This document shows positions 44,539-58,100 of a stretch of 64,000 nucleotides of DNA, in pieces. Both the position numbers and the translations under genes were made by a program. Position 1 is the first letter of the stretch. Every line of letters starts with the position of its first letter. The notes under the pieces are model-generated. The model saw nothing but the letters and a program-made list of their open reading frames with translations. It did no database searches and was not told the DNA's origin. The stretch comes from Nocardia brasiliensis ATCC 700358 (lineage in GTDB: Bacteria > Actinomycetota > Actinomycetes > Mycobacteriales > Mycobacteriaceae): contig NC_018681.1 in assembly GCF_000250675.2 (NCBI RefSeq), positions 4,774,001-4,838,000 of the forward strand, given 5' to 3'.

Positions 44539-45515
44539 GGCCGCCGCGGCTCACGACGCTGCTCGCCGCGCTCGTCGTGGCGAGCGCCGCGCTCACCGGG
44601 TGTGGCCTCGTCAGCTCGTCGGGCACTTTTCACGACGCACAGCTGCCCGACGGCGCGCAGCCGCTGGACGGGGTGAAGCTGGTCGTCACCTCGAAGAGCT
44701 TCACCGAGGGCGTGCTGCTCGGCAAGATCACCGCGACCTATCTGGGCGCGGCGGGCGCGAAGGTCACCGACCTCACCGGGGCGCCGGGTTCCGCGTCGTC
44801 GCGGCAGGCTCAGCTCAACGGTGACGCCGATATCCTCTGGGAGTACACGGGCACCGGGTGGGTGAACTACCACAACCAGACCGACACGATCGCGGACCCG
44901 CAACAGCTCTGGCAGCGCGTGCACGACCTGGAGCAGCGTGATCACGATCTGGTGTGGCTGCCGCCGGCCAACTTCAACGACACCTACGCCTTCGGCGCGT
45001 CGACACCGAACGCCGAACGCCTGCGGGTGAAATCGCTGTCCGACGTTGCCGCTTTGCCGGTCCCCGACCGCACCTTCTGCCTCGACGACGAATTCTTCAG
45101 CCGTTCTGACGGTTTCATACCGATGCTGGCGAAATACGGTATTCCGTACAACGATCCGAACGGCGTCCCGTCCGGCAACGTGACCCGGATGGACGCGGGG
45201 GTGGTCTACACCGCCACCGCCAAGGGCACACCCTGCAACTTCGGCATGATCTATACCACCGACGGCCGGGTGAAGAACTTGAACCTCGTTGTCCTGGAAG
45301 ACGATCGCAAGTTCTTCCTGCCCTACAGCGGCACCGCCGTCGTGCGCGGCGCCGTGCTCGAACGGCATCCGGAACTGCGCCCGCTGCTCGGCATCATCTC
45401 CGAACGCCTCACCGACGACCTCATGCAGGAACTCAACGGCCGCGTCGACATCGACGGCGAAGACCCCGCCGACGTCGCCTACGACTGGCTGAAGACCCAG
45501 AAACTGATCGCCTGA
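44535..45515 (+). CDS. Osmoprotectant-binding lipoprotein (OpuCC-like)
   Basis: 326 aa. Lipoprotein signal peptide MRPPRLTTLLAALVVASAAL followed by lipobox LTGC. The body is the OpuAC/glycine-betaine-binding family: VVTSKSFTEGVLLGKI, GDADILWEYTGTGWV, and a C-terminal GIISERLTDDLMQELNGRVD. It delivers the substrate to the two permeases. It converges on the DUF1206 gene with 34 bp between stops. Confidence 0.9.
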   Translation: MRPPRLTTLLAALVVASAALTGCGLVSSSGTFHDAQLPDGAQPLDGVKLVVTSKSFTEGVLLGKITATYLGAAGAKVTDLTGAPGSASSRQAQLNGDADILWEYTGTGWVNYHNQTDTIADPQQLWQRVHDLEQRDHDLVWLPPANFNDTYAFGASTPNAERLRVKSLSDVAALPVPDRTFCLDDEFFSRSDGFIPMLAKYGIPYNDPNGVPSGNVTRMDAGVVYTATAKGTPCNFGMIYTTDGRVKNLNLVVLEDDRKFFLPYSGTAVVRGAVLERHPELRPLLGIISERLTDDLMQELNGRVDIDGEDPADVAYDWLKTQKLIA

Positions 45516-45549
45516 TCAGCGGGCTGCGGCGGCAAAGTCGTGCTGGGGC

Positions 45550-46377
45550 TTACATTTTCGCGTAGCGGGCCATGACGAAGCTGTAGAGGCCGTAGGTGAT
45601 GATGCCGAGACCGGCGACGATGAGCAGGACCATGCCGAAGGGTTGGGCACCGAGGATTTTCAGGGCGCCGTCCAATCCCGCGGCCTTCTCGGGCTCGGAC
45701 TTGGTCGCGGCGAGGATGACCAGCAGGCCGACCGCGCCGACGGCGAGGCCCTTGGCGAGGTAGCCGGCCATGCCCAGGCGCCGGACCAGCTTGCTCGGCG
45801 CGCCTTGCAAATCGTCGACGAACTTCTGGGTGACGCCCTTGTAGACGTGGTAGCCGCCGACCCCGATGATGATCAGCCCGGCCACGACCAAGGCGATGGC
45901 GCCCGCGGTGTGCTGCATGACGCGGGCCGCGAGCCCGGCGCTCTCGCCGCTGCTGGACTTGCCGCTGCCGCGGGCGAAACCGAAGGCGGACACGGCGAAG
46001 ACGAAGTAGATCACCGCGAGCGACAAGGCCTTCACCCGGCGGAACGCCTCGGACTTCTTGCTGTCCTTGTCCGGTTTGGACGCGCTGCCCAGCACCGCTT
46101 CGACCAGGCGCCACAGCGCCAGGATCAGGAAGGCCACCGCGCCGACCCACAGCACGAGCGGGCCGCCGGGCTCCGCCGCCAATTCCTTCATCGCCCCGGA
46201 TTGGTCGGCGGCGCCGCCCGAACCGCCGAGCGCGATGCGGATGGCGATGTAGCCGATGATCAGGTGCACGACGCCCGTCATGACGAACCCCGCCCGGGCG
46301 AAGCGCTCGAAGACGCGGTGCTGGGCGATCCGTTCCGCTTTGCTGGTCGCCTTGGTCTGAGTCATGCTGGCACTCAT
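45550..46377 (-). CDS. DUF1206 family membrane protein
   Basis: 275 aa. It is made of three repeats of a two-helix unit, each with a GFVMTGVVHLIIGYIA-like start (also GLAARVMQHTAGAIALV and MAGYLAKGLAVGAVG). This is the DUF1206 architecture, common in actinobacteria, of unknown function. The ATG at 46377 is used; ATG 46365 is an in-frame alternative. The 110 bp up to the divergent gene at 46488 hold no obvious operator. Confidence 0.83.
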   Translation of the reverse strand: MSASMTQTKATSKAERIAQHRVFERFARAGFVMTGVVHLIIGYIAIRIALGGSGGAADQSGAMKELAAEPGGPLVLWVGAVAFLILALWRLVEAVLGSASKPDKDSKKSEAFRRVKALSLAVIYFVFAVSAFGFARGSGKSSSGESAGLAARVMQHTAGAIALVVAGLIIIGVGGYHVYKGVTQKFVDDLQGAPSKLVRRLGMAGYLAKGLAVGAVGLLVILAATKSEPEKAAGLDGALKILGAQPFGMVLLIVAGLGIITYGLYSFVMARYAKM

Positions 46378-46487
46378 CTCATTTCGATCGAACCGAACGT
46401 CGGGGCAAATACCCGGTCCGGGCCGCTCGAAACAGGGTGTCGCGAATATCCAAGACGGGCACCCGGCGGTGGCGCAGAATTTGCCGC

Positions 46488-47048
46488 ATGGCTGAAACGA
46501 CCCCTTCTCCCGCCGACCGCTATCGTGCGCTGGCGCAGACCTTCACCCGCAAAGTCGAGGCCGTCCCGGCGACCGGCTGGGACGCCGACTCGCCGTGCGC
46601 CGACTGGACCGCACGCGATGTCGTCCGGCACGTCATCGACAGCGAGCGCGATATCGTGCGGATGGTCGGGCTCGAGCTGCCGCAGGGCCCGTCCGTCGAC
46701 GACGATCCGGCCGCGGCGTGGGCCGCGACCCGCGCCGCTGTGCAGGACATTCTCGACGATCCCGCGCGGGCCACCCTGGAATACGACGGCCACTTCGGCC
46801 GCACAAACCTCGCCGCGACGATCGAGCGCTTCTACTGTTTCGACCTGGTCGTGCACGGCTGGGATATCGCCCGCGCCACGGGGACCGACGCCACCATCCC
46901 CGCCGCGGATCTCGAATGGGTCGAGGGCGTGGCGCACTCGCTCGGCGACTCGCTGCGCATGCCCGGAGTTTGCGGGCCCGCCGTCGAAGCCCCCGCCGAC
47001 GCCGACGAGCAGACCCGCGTCCTCGCCTTTCTCGGTCGCGCGCACTGA
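46488..47048 (+). CDS. DinB/mycothiol-dependent maleylpyruvate isomerase-like protein (TIGR03086 type)
   Basis: 186 aa. It has the N-terminal segment TGWDADSPCADWTARDVVRHVIDSER, quoted in part (PCADWTARDVVRHVID), whose His would be a metal ligand, and the central FDLVVHGWDIARATG with further His. This is the metal-binding four-helix DinB-like family of actinobacteria, often mycothiol-linked. The ATG at 46488 is chosen because the family similarity starts at once. The stop lies directly against the stop of the giant NRPS on the other strand. Confidence 0.83.
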   Translation: MAETTPSPADRYRALAQTFTRKVEAVPATGWDADSPCADWTARDVVRHVIDSERDIVRMVGLELPQGPSVDDDPAAAWAATRAAVQDILDDPARATLEYDGHFGRTNLAATIERFYCFDLVVHGWDIARATGTDATIPAADLEWVEGVAHSLGDSLRMPGVCGPAVEAPADADEQTRVLAFLGRAH

Positions 47049-50000
47049 TCACAGCAGCTCGTTCAACATCCGGCCCACGCGGTGCATGTTCTCGGGCCGG
47101 TCGAAGTCGCCGTGCGCGCAGTCCACTTCGCGCACGTCGATCCGGCCGCCGACATGGGGCCGCCAGGCTTGCTCGAACTCCGCCGCCGCGTCCGTCGTGC
47201 GATTACCCTCCTCGTCGATCGCGGCGCCGAAGACGGTCAGGTCCCCGTCGAAGAACGGCGAGGTGAAGCCGTCCAGCAGGGTGCTGTTGTTGATCAGCAC
47301 CTTGGTCGCCTGCGCCACCAGCCGCTGGATCACCGGGGATTCGAGTTGCTCGCCGAAACGGTCGGCCGCCCAATCCCGGATGCCCGCCATGGCTTGCTCT
47401 TCCGAGATATCGGGATCGTCGTCCGAGGCCACCGGCGGCTTGCTGTCCAGGATGCCGAGGAACCCGACTTCCCTTCCCCGCCTGGTGAGTTCGCAGGCCA
47501 GCGCGTGCGCGACGATGCCGCCGTAGGACCAGCCGAGCAGGTAGTAGGGGCCCTCGTCCTGCAGGGCGACGATCCGGTCGATGTAGTCGGCCACCATCTC
47601 GCCGAACGATGCGGCGACCGGCCCGCCGTCGAGCCCGCGGGACTGGATGGCGTACACCGGCCGGTCGGGCAGGTGCCCCCCGAGTTGCTGATAGAACCAG
47701 CCCAGACCGCCACCCGGGTGCAGGCACCACAGCGGCTGCTGCCCGCCGGAACTCTTCAGCAGCAGTACCGGATCGAAATCCGTGCCCGCCGTGGCGCCTT
47801 CGTCGAGCCGCGGCACCAGCTGGGCGACGGTCGGCGCGTCGAAGACCACCCGCACCGGCACCTCCACCCCCAGGGTCGCGCGAATCCTGCTGGTGAGCCG
47901 GGTCGCCAGCAGCGAGTGGCCGCCCAGCGCGAAGAAGTCGTCGTCGATACCCACCCGTCCGACACCGAGGATCTCGGCGAACAGCTCGGCCACGGTCTGT
48001 TCGCGCTCGGTACGCGGGGCCCGGTACTCGTTGGCGGACAACAGTTCCGGATCGGGCAGTGCGGCACGGTCGAGCTTGCCGTTCGCGGTCAGCGGGAGCG
48101 CGTCGAGCACCAGCACGGTGGCGGGCACCATGAATTCCGGCAACCGGTCCCCCGCCCAGCGGCGCACCGCCGCGGCCAGCAGGCCCGCCTGCGGGTTGTT
48201 CGCACAGGCCGCCGGGCTCGCCGTCGGCTCGTACACGTCGGCCAGCGGCCGCCCGTCCCGGGTCTCGGCGTCGAGGAACACCGCGTCCATGTATCCCGTT
48301 GTGGCGGACCAGGTCACGGCGGTGGTGTAGCCCTGCGCGGAGCCCAGCACGTGCAGTTCCTCCGGCAGCAGGCCGGTGTCCGGTCGCACGGCCCGATCGA
48401 GTGTTCCTTCGAAACCCACTGCCTTCGAGAGCGATTCCGGTTCATCCGGCACGGGCTGCCCACCTCGGATCAGCTCCGCCGCGGCGACCTCACCGACCAG
48501 CCCGGCGTGCGGAATACCGGTGATCCGCAGGCCGTCCGAATGACCGTTCCGCAGGAGCGCGCACAGCCAGTCGTAATCGCGGTACCCGGCTTTCGGCAGA
48601 TCCGCCACCGAAAGCGGTTGCGCCGGCGCCTTCCACAGCACCACGTCGTAGCGGTAGCGGTTCAGCTCGTTGACCGAATGCCCGCGCTTGAGCTCGATAT
48701 CGACGGCGTCGAAACCACATTCGCGCCCGAGCGCCGTGAAGTACTCCGGCGCGAGCAGCAGTTCCTGTTCCGCGGCGATATCGCGGCGCACCCGCTCCCG
48801 CACGGCCACGGCGTCTGCCCCGCCGTGGCGAACGAGTTGCACCGCGGTCGTGAATTCCGTCAGCAACGCGAAATTCCGCACGTCGCCGACGAATACCGCG
48901 CCGCCCGGTGCGAGCACTCGCAGCACCTGTTCGAGGACCTTGCTGAGGTAGGCCTGGCTCGGGAAGTACTGGACGACGGAGTTCAACACCACGGTGTCGA
49001 AATGACATTCGGGCAGCCCGGCCGGATCGTCGGCCGGACGGGCGCTCAAGAAGACATTGGCCGCCCATCCGGCGTCGACGCGCGCCAACTGGTCGCGTAG
49101 CTTCCCGATCGTCTCCGCCGACAGGTCGGTGGCCCAGTACTCGGCGCATTCCGGGGCCAACTGCGACATCAGCAAACCCGAACCCACACCGATCTCCAGC
49201 ACCCGACGCGGACCCAACTCCCGAATCCGATCCACCGTCGCCGCCCGCCACTCCCGCATCTGCGCCAACGGAATCGGCGCGCCCGTGTAACTGCTGTTCC
49301 ACCCACCGAAGTCCGAGGCCAGTTCGTCCGCGCGGGCCGGTTCATCGCCGGGTTCCGCCGCCGCTTCCGCGCCGCCGGTCACCCCGGAATAGAGGTCGTC
49401 GTAGACCCGGCGCCACTGCCCGACCAGTTCGTCCTCACCGACCACCGGGCCGGCCTTGTCCGCGACCACGTAGCCCACCAACTGTTTCCCGCCGGTGCCG
49501 GTCGCGCGGGCCAGTACCACCGCCTGCGCCACCGAGGGATGTTGCGCGAGCACGCTTTCCACCTCCCCCGGCTCGACACGGAAGCCGCGGATCTTGACCT
49601 GATCGTCGGCGCGGCCCGCGAACTCCAGCACCCCGGCGGCGGTCCACCGCACCACATCCCCCGTGCGATAGAGCCGCCCACCGGCCGGATCGAACGGGTC
49701 GGCCACGAACCGCGCCGCCGTGAGACCCGAGCGGCCGAGATAGCCGCGCGCCAATTTCGCACCGGCGACGTACAACTCACCGGCCACCCCCACCGGCACC
49801 GGCGACAACCACGAATCCAGCACGTATACGCGGGTATTGGCGACCGGAGCGCCGATCGGCACCGTCGCCCCGGACACTGCGCCGGGCACGACATAGGACG
49901 TCACATCCACGGTCGCCTCGGTCGGACCGTAGAGATTGTCGATACGGGACACACCGCAGGTGGCCCGCAACGCCTCGACCAGTCCGGCGGAAAGACTGTC

Positions 50001-52189
50001 GGCACCGGTGTTCACCTGCCGGAGGCTCTGGAAAGGCTTGCCGGGCAACGCCTCCGAGTATTCGACCAACGCCGCCAGCAGCGGTGGCGTCGCGAACATC
50101 TTCGTCACCGCAGCTGTCTGGACCAGCCGCGTGATCTCGGCCGGATCCGAGCGCTGTGCGCTCGCCATCACGAGTGCCGCACCCCCGCACAGCGCGGGCC
50201 AGATCTCGTACGTCGATGCGTCGAAGGCGATCGAGGAATGCACCAGCACCCGGTCGGAGAGGCCCGTCGACCACGCCTGTGCCACCAGGTTCACCACGTT
50301 CCGATGCGTGATGCCGACGCCCTTCGGTACACCGGTCGAGCCGGAGGTATAGATGACGTACGCGAGATTCTGCGGCCGCGGCGGATCGAACCGGTCCGCG
50401 TGATCTGCCTCGGACGTGGTGATCGCCTCGAGTTCCACCCGCGGCGTCGCCGTCTGCGGCAGCACTGCGGCGGTGGCCGAGTCGGTCAGCACGACCACCG
50501 GTGCCGCGTCGGCGAGGATGAACGCCAACCGATCCGCCGGGTAGCCCGGATCGATCGGCAGATACCCGCCCCCGGCCTGCACGATTGCCAGCAGCGCGAC
50601 GATCAGGTCCGCAGAGCGCGGCAAGGCCACCGCGACGACGCTGTCCGGCCCCACACCGCGCGAAGCCAGCACGCGCGCAAGCTGATTCGCGCGCACGTCG
50701 AGTTCGCGGTACGAAAGCTCGGTGCCCGCGCAAACGACGGCGACGGCCTCCGGGGTCGCCTCGACCCGGCGCCGGAACAGGTCGACCAGGGTCAGGTCCG
50801 GCTCGAGCGCGACCGCGGTGTCGTTCCACGCGTGCACGACCAGGTCGCGCTCCTCGTCGCCGAGCACGTCGATCGAGCCGACCGGCGCACCCGGGTTCGC
50901 CACCACCTGCCGCAGAACCCGGACGAATCGCGTCGCGATGGCCTCGACCGTGGTGTGGTCGAACAGGTCGGTGGCGTACTCGATGAACGCGCCCCACGGC
51001 TGCCCCGCCGGCGCGTCGGCGATGTTGAAGAACAGATCGAACCGCGCTGTCGCCGTGGATGCGTGGTACGGCTCGAACTCGACCCCCGCGAACTCCAGCG
51101 TGGGCAGCGCGTTGTTCTGGAATGCCAGCGACACCTGGAACAGCGGATGCTGCGCCGCCGAGCGCACCGGGTTGAGCATTTCCACCAGCAGTTCGAACGG
51201 CGCGTCCTGATTCTCGTACGCGGCAAGCGCTTTCGCCCTGATCGCACCGACGAGGTCGGTGAACGACGCGGCCGGCGTGACCCGGGCGCGCAGCACCCAG
51301 GTGTTGACGAAGAATCCGATCAGGTCGGTCAGGGCCGCGTCGGTCCGGCCCGCGATCGGCGCGCCGATCGGAATATCCTCGCCCGCACCGAGTTCGAACA
51401 GCAGCACGGCCAGCGCCGACTGCAACACCATGGACACCGTCGCCCCTTCGCGCACGGCAAGGCGCTGCACACCCGACCGGGTCTCGGCGTCGATCCCGAA
51501 GACGACCATATCGCCGCGGTAGCTCGCGACCCGGGGCCGCGGCCGGTCGGTGGGCAGTCGCAACTGTTCGGGCAGACCGTCGAGTTCGGCCCGCCAGTAG
51601 TCGAACTGCCGCGCCAGCGCGCTGTCCGGATCGGCCGGCGCACCGAGCAGTTCCTGCTGCCACAGTGTGTAATCCACGTACTGCACCGGAAGCGGATCCC
51701 AGCCGGGCACCCGGCCGTCCACCCTGGCCGTGTAGGCGGTCGCCAGGTCGCGCAGCAGTGGCGTCATCGACCAGCCGTCACCGGCGATGTGATGGATCAG
51801 CAGCACCAGCACGTATTCGCCCGGCCCCGAACGCAATACCGTGACCCGGATGGGGATCTGCGTCGACAGGTCGAACCCGAATCGCACCGCCGCGGTCACC
51901 GCCGCGTCCACCTCGTCCGGCGACACCTCCGTGAGCTGCACCGGCACCTCGACACCAGCCGCGGCCAGCACCCGCTGACCGGGCACCCCGTCGGTCTCGA
52001 CGAAGACCGTGCGCAGCGTCTCGTGCCTGGCCACGACGTCACCGATCGCGGCGGTCAGCGCGGCGACGTCCACGCCACGCAACCGGACGGCCAGCGGAAT
52101 GTTGTAGGTGGCGGACGGGCCTTCCAGGCGATGGATGAACCACAGCCGCCGCTGCGCGAACGACAGCGGCACCACGTCCGGTCGCGGGC
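47049..52189 (-). other. Giant NRPS, terminal module: C-A[MT]-T-TE
   Basis: Boundaries are approximate. LCL-type C domain (HHIAGDGWS near 51,780). A domain pocket segments match those of the second module (FDASTYEIW, QVNTGAD, DNLYGPTEATVDV). The methyltransferase insert spans about 48,300-49,430. Carrier near 47,930. Thioesterase with GWSYGG near 47,540. Confidence 0.87.
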
Positions 52190-55100
52190 CCGCCGTCAAC
52201 GCGGGCCGGACCCGGGCCGCCGGGTCGAGCCGGTCCGCCAGTCGCGCCACGGTCGGCGCGTCGAAGACCGCCCGGATCGGCACCTCCACACCGAGCTCCA
52301 CCCGGATCCGGCTGATCAGGCGGGTGGCGAGCAGCGAGTGGCCGCCCAACTCGAAGAAGTTGTCGTCCAGGCCGATCCGGTCGCGCCCGAGCACTTCGCC
52401 GAACAGTTCGCTCAGCACGCGTTCGCGCTCGGTGCCCGGAGCCCGATACGGCAAGGCGGACAACAGTTCTGGGACCGGCAGGGCGGCTCGGTCCAGTTTG
52501 CCGTTCGCGGTCAACGGCACCCGGTCGAGCACCAGCACCGCCGCGGGCACCATGTACTCGGGCAGGCGGCCCGCAATGAATTCGCGGAGCTGGGCGCCGT
52601 CGAGCCGATCCGCCGGGTCGGCGGGGACCGCGTACCCGATCAGCTGCTTACCGCCGATTCCGGTGTCCCGCGCGAGCACTACCGCGCGCGCCACTGAAGG
52701 ATGCTGCGCCAGCGCGGTTTCCACCTCGCCCGGCTCGATCCGGAAACCACGGATCTTCACCTGATCGTCGACCCGGCCGACGTACGCCAGTTCCCCGGTG
52801 CTGTCCCAGCGCACCACGTCTCCGGTGCGGTACAGCCGCCCGCCCGCTGGATCGAACGGATCCGCGACGAACTGTGCGGCGGTCGCGCCGGGTCTGCCGT
52901 GGTAGCCGCGGCCCAGTTGCTCGCCCGCCACGTACAGCTCTCCCGTAACTCCGACCGGCACCGGCCGCAACCACGGATCCAGTACGAAGGCACGCATATT
53001 GGCCAGTGCGGCACCGATCGGTACCACGGCGGCCACGCTGCCGTCGGCGCTCTCGAAACCGCGACAGGTCGCGAAGGTCGTCGTCTCCGTCGGCCCATAT
53101 CCGTTCACGACCCTGGTCTCGGGGCATGCGCGCAGAGCGCGGGCGAGCACCTGCGCCGGCAGTTCTTCGCCGCCCGCCCACACCTGCCGGAGCGCACCGA
53201 GCGCTTCGGGGCAGTGCTCGATGAACAGCTCGAACAACCGCGTGGTGATGAAGGCCGCGCTCACCCGGTGCGCCAGCATCATCCGGCCCAGCGCCGCGAT
53301 ATCGGTGCGCTCCGGCGGCGCGACGACAACCCGCCCGCCGCCGAGCAACGGCACCCAGATCTCGTATGTCGACGCGTCGAAAGCGACCGAGGAATGCAGC
53401 AGGACGGCCTCGTGCGCACCGCCCTGCCACACGGGTTGGGCGGCGAAGGACACCACGTTGCGATGGGTGATGGCAACGCCTTTGGGCACACCGGTCGAGC
53501 CGGACGTGTAGATCACATAGGCCAGGTGCTCCGGACGCACCCTGGTAGGCAGGTCGCCGCCGTCGAGATGCTGTCCGGTATCCAGCGTGTCGAGGTAGAG
53601 GCGGGGAGTTGCACCGTGGGGCAGCGCCGCCGCGGTCGCGTGATCGGTGACGAGCACCGTCGGCTCGGCGTCGGCGAGAATGAAAGCCAGCCGATCCGAG
53701 GGGTAGGCCGGATCGATCGGCAGGTATGCGCCACCGGCTTTCAGCACCGCCAGCAGCGCCACGAGCAGTTCGGCCGACCGCGGCAACGCCACCGCCACGA
53801 CGGAGTCGGGACACACCCCCTTCGAAACCAGAACGCGAGCAAGGTTTTCCGACCACAGATCGAGATCTCGATAGCTCAGCTCGGCATCCGCACAGACGAC
53901 CGCGACCGCGTCCGGGTTCGCGGCCGCCCGGGCCCGGAACTGCTCCGTGATCGTGCGCTCCGGTATCGCGGCGACCGCACTGTTCCAGCGGCGCAGCACC
54001 GATTCCCGTTCCTCGGCGCCCAACAGGTCGATGGCCACCACCGGCACCTCTGGATCGCGCACGACCTGTTCGAAGATCCGCACCAACCGCGCGGCCAGCG
54101 CCTCGACCTCGGCTCGGCCGAAGACGTCGGTCCGGTATTCGAGATGCAGGTCGAGCACCGGGCCGCCGTTGGCGATGAACGTCAGCGGATAGTGCGAGGG
54201 CGAATACGGGTGCAGGTCCGCGATGGTGATGCCGCTCGTGCCCGCCGCCGCGCCGATGCCGCTCTGGTCGACCGGATAGGACTCGAAACCGATCAGCGTG
54301 TCGAACAAGACGTTCAGGCCGGTGACCTGATGGATCTCGGTCAACCCGATGTGGTGCTGGTCGAGCAGTGCCACCTGCCGGGCCTGCAGGTCCGTCAGCA
54401 GGTCGGCGATCGTATCGCGCGTACCGAACCGCACCCGCACGGGAACGGTGTTGATGAACAGACCGACCATCGCGTCCACGCCGGGAATCGCGGGCGGACG
54501 ACCCGAGACGGTCGCGCCGGTGAGCACATCGCGGCGTCCGGTCGTCGCGGCGAGCAACATCCCCCAGCCCGCCTGCACGACGGTGTTCAAGGTGACGCCG
54601 AGTGCGCCGGCGCGCCGGTTCAACCCGGCCGCCGTCGCCGCGGACAGCGGCACGGCAACGTGCGCCACCCCGTCGGCCGCACCACCGTCGTTGCCTGCGA
54701 GCAGGGTTGGTTCGGTGACCCCGTCGAGTTCCTGCGCCCAGGCTTGCCGGGCGGCACGGGAGTCCCTGCGGTGCCACCACTTCAGGAACTCTCGGTAGGC
54801 GGGCGGCTGTGGCAACGCCGTCTGGTCGCCGCGGGAACCGTAGAGGTGCAGCAGGTCTCGCAGCAGCAGCGGCAACGACCAGCCGTCCAGCAGCACGTGA
54901 TGGGCGGTCAGAATCAGCTCGCAACGGTCGTCGGTCATCGGCACCAGCGTCAGCCGCAGCAGCGGCGGCTGCGTCACCTCGAAGTGGGTGCGCCGGTCTT
55001 CGTCGAGCAACCGGTCCAGCGCCGCACGACGCGCGGACGCCGGGGTGCTGCGCAAATCAACTACCCGCCAAGGCAGTTCGACCGCATCGAGCACCGCTTG

Positions 55101-58100
55101 GACCGAATCGCCCTGGCCGTCCGTCACGAAACCCACCCGCAGGTTCGGGTAGCGATCGAGCAGGCCCTGTCCGGCTGCCCGCATCCGTTCCGAATCGACC
55201 GCTCCGGCCAGCCCGAAGACGACTTGCATGTGATAGGCGTCGAAGCCCGCGCCCGCCAGCACCTGATGGAACAGCAGCCCCGACTGCATCGAGGTCAACG
55301 GCCAGACGTCGACCAAGCGCGGGTATCTCGCCTCCAACGCTTCGATCTCGGTCTGTGTCAACGTCACCAGCGGCAGATCCGACGGTGTCAGGCCACCGAC
55401 GCCGAGACCGGCGTGCCGGGCCAGGCCGGTGGCCGCGTCCCGCCACAACTCGGACAGTTCGCGGATCTCGTGCTCCGGCAGTACGCCTGCGGGCGCGGCG
55501 AACACCGCCTGCAGCACCGGTCCCGCGGCGGTGTCGATCACCATGGCGTTCACGTCCAGTACGGCGATCGCGGGTCGCTCCGACATCGCCGGGTCCAGTG
55601 GCGTGATCAGTTGCTCGCCGTCGACCGCGGGTGTCCAGCCCGCGCCGCGCAATCGCGCGGGTAGCAGATCGGCCGACGTGAACCGCCCGAGGTAGTTGAA
55701 CCCGAGCTGACCGGCCGAAAACGCCTGCAGCACAGCCTCGGTCTCGGGATTGAGGTAGCGCAGCAGGCCGTACCCGAGGCCCTTGCCCGGGATCGCGCGC
55801 AGCTGTTCCTTCACGGACTTGAACAAGGCGCCCGCCGCCGGGCCCCCTGCGCAGAGCTGGTCCCACGCCTCGGCGTCGGCGCGCAACCGTACCGGGAACA
55901 TGCTCGTGAACCAGCCGACGGTACGCGACAGATCGGCACCCGCGACGGTGTCTTCTTGGCGCCCGTGCCCTTCCAGCCGGATCAGCACCGAGTCCGCGCC
56001 TGCGCCCCGGCCGGCCCGCCAGCGGGTCACCGCCGCGGCCAAGGCCGCCAGCAATCCGTCTTCCACGCCACCGTGGAACACCGCAGGCAACGCGGTCAAC
56101 AGGGTCTCGGTGACCTGCACCGGCATTCGCACCTCAACGTGCTCGACGGTGGACATCACGTCGATCAGCGGGTCCAGCGCTCGGCTGCCCAGTGCCGGGT
56201 CGGGGCCGTCGAGTACCGCACGCCACCAGGACATTTCCGCCACGCGCTCCGGACGGTTCGCCTCGTCGGCGAGACCGTGCGCCCACCGCCGCATCGAGGT
56301 GCCGACGCCCGGCAGTACCGGAGCGACGACCCCGGCAGCCACCTCTTGCCACGCGGAAGCCAAGTCGGGCAGCAGGATTCGCCACGACACCCCGTCGACC
56401 ACCAGGTGGTGCGCGACGAAGGAGAGCAGACCGGGATGGTGCGGACCGTGGTCGAACCAGACGAACTGCACCATCACACCCGCCGCGGGCATCATCCGGC
56501 CGACCGCCGCCGCCACCTGCGCGACGATCACTTCGGCCCGGTCCGCCGGATGCGCCGCGAAGGCCGCCGTTTCGACGCGGTGCAGCACGCGGTCCACGTC
56601 CACCGCGCCGGGCGGCGCGACTTCGAGCCCCGCGCCGCGCTCGTCGTCGACCAGCCGCGCCCGCAACACATCATGGCGATCCAGCACCGCGGTCAAGGTC
56701 GCGACCAAACCCGCCCGATCGATCCCCACCGGCAGCTCGAGCAACAGCGACTGCGTGAAACTGTCGAACCCGGCGCCCAATTCGCGGACGAAACGCGCCA
56801 CCGGCAGCAGCGGCAGCCACCCGACACCGCCACCGGGCAACTCCGCCAGCACGGGGGCAGCCACGTCGCGCGTGAGCGCCACCGTGGCCAGCGCCGCGGC
56901 CGTCCGCTGCTCGAACACCTCGCGCGGACTGATCTCCACACCCAATTCCCGTGCCCGCGAGACGACTTGAATCGATCGGATACTGTCGCCGCCCAGCTCG
57001 AAGAAGCTGTCGTCGACCCCGACCCGATCTAGTCCGAGCACCTCGGCGAACACCTCGGCCAGCAGCCTTTCCTGACGGGTACGCGGCGCCCGGTACGCCA
57101 CCGAGGAACTCAGCTCCGGCTCCGGCAGCGCCCGGCGATCCACCTTTCCGCTCGCGGTCAGCGGCATCGACTCGAGCACCAGCACCGCCGTCGGCACCAT
57201 GTAGTCCGGCAAACGCTCGGCGGCGAAGCGGCGGACCTCGCCGACGTCGAGTTCGCCTGCGCTCGGGCCGGTTCGGTCCGCGACCACGTATCCGATCAGC
57301 TGCTTGCCGCCCCGATCTCCGGCGCGGGCCTGTATGACCGCCTGGGCGACGGACGGGTGTTGCGCGAGTACGGTTTCCACCTCGCCCGGCTCGACGCGGA
57401 AGCCCCGGATCTTGACCTGATCATCGATCCGGCCCGCGAACTCCAACTGCCCGGCGTCGTTCCAGCGCACCACATCACCGGTGCGATACAACCGCCCGCC
57501 CGCCGGGCCGAACGGATCCGCCACGAACCGTTGCGCGGTCAACCCCGCTCGGCCCCGGTAGCCGCGGGCCAATTGGGCGCCGGACACATACAACTCGCCG
57601 GCCGTACCGATCGGAACCGGCGTCAACCACGGATCGAGCACGTATACCCGGGTATTGGCGACCGGCGCACCGATCGGCACGGCCGCACCGTCGATCCGGG
57701 CGGGCACGACGAACGAGGTCACGTCCACCGTCGCCTCGGTCGGGCCGTAGAGGTTGTCGACGCGCAGGCCCGCGCAGCCGGCGCGCAGAGTGTGCACCAA
57801 CCCCGAGGTCACCGTGTCGGCACCGGTGTTCACCTGGATCAGGCTGCGCAACGGGTTGCCGGGCAGCGACTTCGCGAAGTCGGCCAAGGCGGACAGCAGG
57901 GGTGGCGTGGCGAACATCTTGGTCACCGACCGGTCCCGCACCACCTGCGTGATCTCCGCCGGGTCCGACCGCTCTCCGGTGGCGAGCACCAACGTCGCTC
58001 CCCCGCACAGCGCGGGCCAGATCTCATAGGTGGACGCGTCGAACGCGATCGACGAATGCACCAGCACCCGCTCCCCCGGCCCCGCGAACCACGCCTGGGC

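Noticed and set aside
49539..52697. A 1,052-codon open frame on the plus strand, and similar long frames at 2271-3296, 3451-5646, 6880-8277 and 57357-60287
   Set aside because: They are antisense shadows of GC-rich coding regions. They are Arg/His/Gln-rich with no domain, and the opposite strand carries clear NRPS or monooxygenase motifs in frame.
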